Assembly: GCA_038502055.1 (NCBI GenBank)
Contig: JAXRKN010000043.1
Location: 4,712,001-4,776,000, forward strand
DNA length: 64,000 nt
Reading direction: 5' to 3'
Source: Tanytarsus gracilentus
Lineage: Eukaryota; Arthropoda; Insecta; Diptera; Chironomidae
Position 1 is the stretch's first letter; each line of letters opens with the position of its first letter. The position numbers and the translations under genes were made by a program. Under the pieces are notes generated by a model. The model saw only the letters and a program-made list of their open reading frames with translations. It was not told the DNA's origin and did no database searches. This document shows, in pieces, positions 61,804 to 64,000 of this stretch.

Positions 61804-62808
61804 TTAGACGTATCCCTTATAAGCTTTGTAAGAAACAAATGCATCCATTCCGTAAACGATGGAAATAATGAAACCCAAGTACTAAAATGAAACAAAAATA
61901 GCTTTTTAATACGAGTTCATTATTTAATTTTTTTCTCAATTTTATACTCACATAAACGCAAACTAAAGCCGGGTACGATGGATCGCTTGTAGGAAGAGGA
62001 GAAAATCTTGGATGAAGAAACAAATTCATTGAGTACGCCACGTATGAGCTGTAAAATGTGATTAAACTAAAAATTAGTTATAAAATTTTCAAAAATTGTT
62101 TAATTGAGATCGATAGTTAAGAAGTTATGGTTTGAAAAATTTAAATTAATATTACCTTGAACTAATGTAGAGAAAACATGCAACCACGTTGTAGAAAACT
62201 TCCTATAAATTTTTGACGTGATGATTTTACGATGTCACAAAAATTTAACCTGTTTTACTCACAAAAATAGATTGTCTAATCAGTCCATAGGTTCGTGCAC
62301 TAAAAATGTATGAGATCAGTAATATGAAGGTTGTTGTCAGACATGCCGTCACTGTTGAATGAAAACTATAGAACGCTTCACCTAAAAGTTAAATGCTAAA
62401 TTATTTTAAAACAAATGTAACGAGGACACTATTTACCCATTTCTGGAGCTACATGTATTTTTGGCATTCCAAATCTAATCAAAAATATTAGAAGAAATCT
62501 TTTTTAAGATGACATTTCTCACCTAATTAAAAGTGTCTCACAGCAGCTTCCTAAAAATGTAAATTTTATATTCCATAGACAAAATTGTTGACATGAAAAA
62601 TTTACCGAGAAGCAATTCAAAAATTTTCAATAATCCGCATTGCGTGAAGAGAAACTCTAAATGCAGACCTGTAAAAATTTTTTACGGGAAAAATGTCGCA
62701 AAAAAATTATTTTTACTCACAAGTACAAACTCTACACCATCCGAGTTTAATTCCATGTTGCTGTCTTCGATGTTGATGTGGATTTGGAAGTTCTATCACT
62801 GTTGGCAT
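61804..62808 (-). CDS. MARVEL-domain four-helix membrane protein, singles bar-like (8 exons)
   Basis: Minus-strand exons: 62808-62721, 62668-62606, 62550-62523, 62474-62437, 62381-62263, 62202-62156, 62066-61952 and 61881-61804. All seven introns are GT..AG, 48-89 bp, and every junction keeps frame, giving 191 aa ending KAYKGYV. The protein has a short polar N-terminus (MPTVIELPNPHQHRRQQ), then a Cys-rich patch WCRVCTC (24-30), a likely palmitoylation site by inference. Four hydrophobic stretches follow, near 35-59, 82-101, 112-140 and 160-185. The last two carry the MARVEL signature FEVFYNVVACFLYIS and YYLGFIISIVYGMDAFVSYKAYK. MARVEL proteins act in membrane apposition and vesicle fusion; Drosophila singles bar is needed for myoblast fusion. 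Length and N-terminal pattern fit that type best, but other CMTM-like members are possible. The start is the only in-frame ATG found in the ~70 nt read upstream. Confidence 0.85.
62523..62550 (-). other. 28-nt microexon of the MARVEL gene
   Basis: Between acceptor TTTTTAG and donor GTGAGA. Encodes G-S-C-C-E-T-L-L-I with split codons at both ends. Skipping it would shift the frame (28 is not a multiple of three). Confidence 0.8.
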
Positions 62809-64000
62809 GTCTTTTAATGAATTTAAATATTTATTCACATAAAAAGGTGTCTCAACTTTAGTGAACAAAGACTGAATAATTATTTTTTCAAGAAATATTT
62901 TCTTTTTCCGCTCACGTTTTAAAATTGCGAGAAAATAATTTTCTGCTTGCAGTGTTCAAAAAAAAATTAATATTTAGTTGTTCAAATTTGAATTTTCAAT
63001 TTTTTATGGATGACATAAATAAATTTTAATCAGTTTAGTTTAAAAAATTAATATATTTCACAAAAGAAAACGCAATAATTTTTTGGCCTTGACTAAAAAT
63101 AAAGATCATTTTCATTTTTCAAGATCGTCTATTTTATTTTCTCTCTTGAAGTTTTTTTCGCTCACTTTTATTTCTTCTTTTTCTTCATCATCAACAAATC
63201 AAGCACTTTGACTTTGTATCGTTTTGTGAATGAATTTTCTACGCGTTTTCCAAGTTTTTTTTCTTCGAAATTTTTGAAGATTTAATTTGAAATTTATTTA
63301 AAATCTGGAAAATATATAAAATGTTTTATTAATATGTTTTTAAAAATATTCAAAATGAAAAACGATAAAATGACATTTTTTCCCCATTAAATGTACATAA
63401 AAGTGTTGCGCACTAAAAGTCATACAAACTACAAAAAAATGGCATCCCTACATTAATTCAGAGTCTTCTTCTTTTTGCAACAAAATCATAAGAATATGGG
63501 AAAATAAATTGTTACAATGAATTATTCATTAGTGATGGAGGGAAAAATCAATTGTTTTCATAGCATACGTAATGTGTGTCTTCTTCTTTTTTTATTACAC
63601 GAACCAGTCAAGAGCTTAATGTTTTTTCTATCGGAATGCCATTAAAGTTTTGTCGTCATTTGATCCCTTTTTTTAAGAGGGAGATGCCGCATGTATGGAT
63701 TTAAGGAAATTCAAGCTATTCGCTTCGTATAATGATCGTAACCTAATTTTATGAGAGATAAATTGAATTTTTAAATTTTATCGTCTAGAGAGAGAGAGAG
63801 GAAAGTAAGCTTATAAAGGCAATTTTTCAATATCCGAAGGAGTAAAAATGTCTAAAGCATTTATCATCATAAACAAGCATTTTGAGATCAATCAGAGAGC
63901 ACCACTCACAACACAACACAGCAGAAGAATCGATGTAGCAAATTTACTATTGCATAAGTCTGAAATATGATTGGATTTGAATAGAAAAGCAATATAGACT
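62809..64000. other. upstream region of the MARVEL gene, non-coding
   Basis: AT-rich. It presumably contains the promoter of the minus-strand MARVEL gene, but no clear core promoter could be assigned. A short (ga)n run lies at 63786-63800. Nothing else recognised. Confidence 0.45.

Noticed and set aside
1..64000. CRISPR arrays, rRNA, bacterial operons
   Set aside because: None seen. Tandem units at 18.7-19.3 kb are contiguous, without unique spacers, and the DNA is clearly eukaryotic.

Overview
The window is strongly AT-rich eukaryotic DNA. It has intron-split genes, most introns 48-90 bp with GT..AG ends, separated by long stretches with no convincing coding sequence. The protein families, the tiny introns and the compact genes beside very long non-coding tracts suggest an insect, most likely a dipteran and perhaps a nematoceran midge or mosquito-like fly. 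The order is an inference; no species can be named.

Layout. Bases 2492-4570 hold two plus-strand genes only 5 nt apart: a TMEM141-like small membrane protein (107 aa after removing a 60-bp in-frame intron) and a mitochondrial HflX-type GTPase, GTPBP6 (541 aa, two exons). They look like one dicistronic transcript. At 5224-5339 there is a short plus-strand exon holding a start codon and 24 codons. At 30.25-30.6 kb there is a Gly/Pro/His/Cys-rich coding exon with a strong phase-0 donor and no recognisable family. At 33.7-35.15 kb, minus strand, is a complete four-exon argininosuccinate synthase (427 aa). At 61.8-62.8 kb, minus strand, is a complete eight-exon MARVEL-domain four-helix membrane protein (191 aa), most like the insect singles bar type, whose exons are mostly too short to appear as open reading frames.

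Mobile and repetitive DNA. A 619-bp hAT-type MITE with an 8-bp target duplication sits at 25669-26287. A 1,999-bp foldback or Mutator-like element with about 270-bp inverted arms and a 9-bp target duplication sits at 30747-32745. Two related elements with internal units of about 120 bp sit at 18.7-19.7 kb and inside the foldback element at 31.8-32.5 kb. An inverted partial copy of the first is at 8.7-8.9 kb and runs into about 570 bp of homopolymer-dominated sequence (8.9-9.47 kb) that may be a consensus artefact.

Most interesting pattern. Three plus-strand sites (5223, 42232, 52170) have a strong pyrimidine tract and CAG followed at once by a 5'-splice-site-like GTA motif. Each also has a perfect GTAAGT donor 88-220 nt further on. 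This is the layout of recursive splice sites or resplicing exons of the Ubx type, and it suggests that much of the window is one giant plus-strand intron or 5' region, with argininosuccinate synthase nested antisense inside it. The gene to which these exons belong is not identifiable here.
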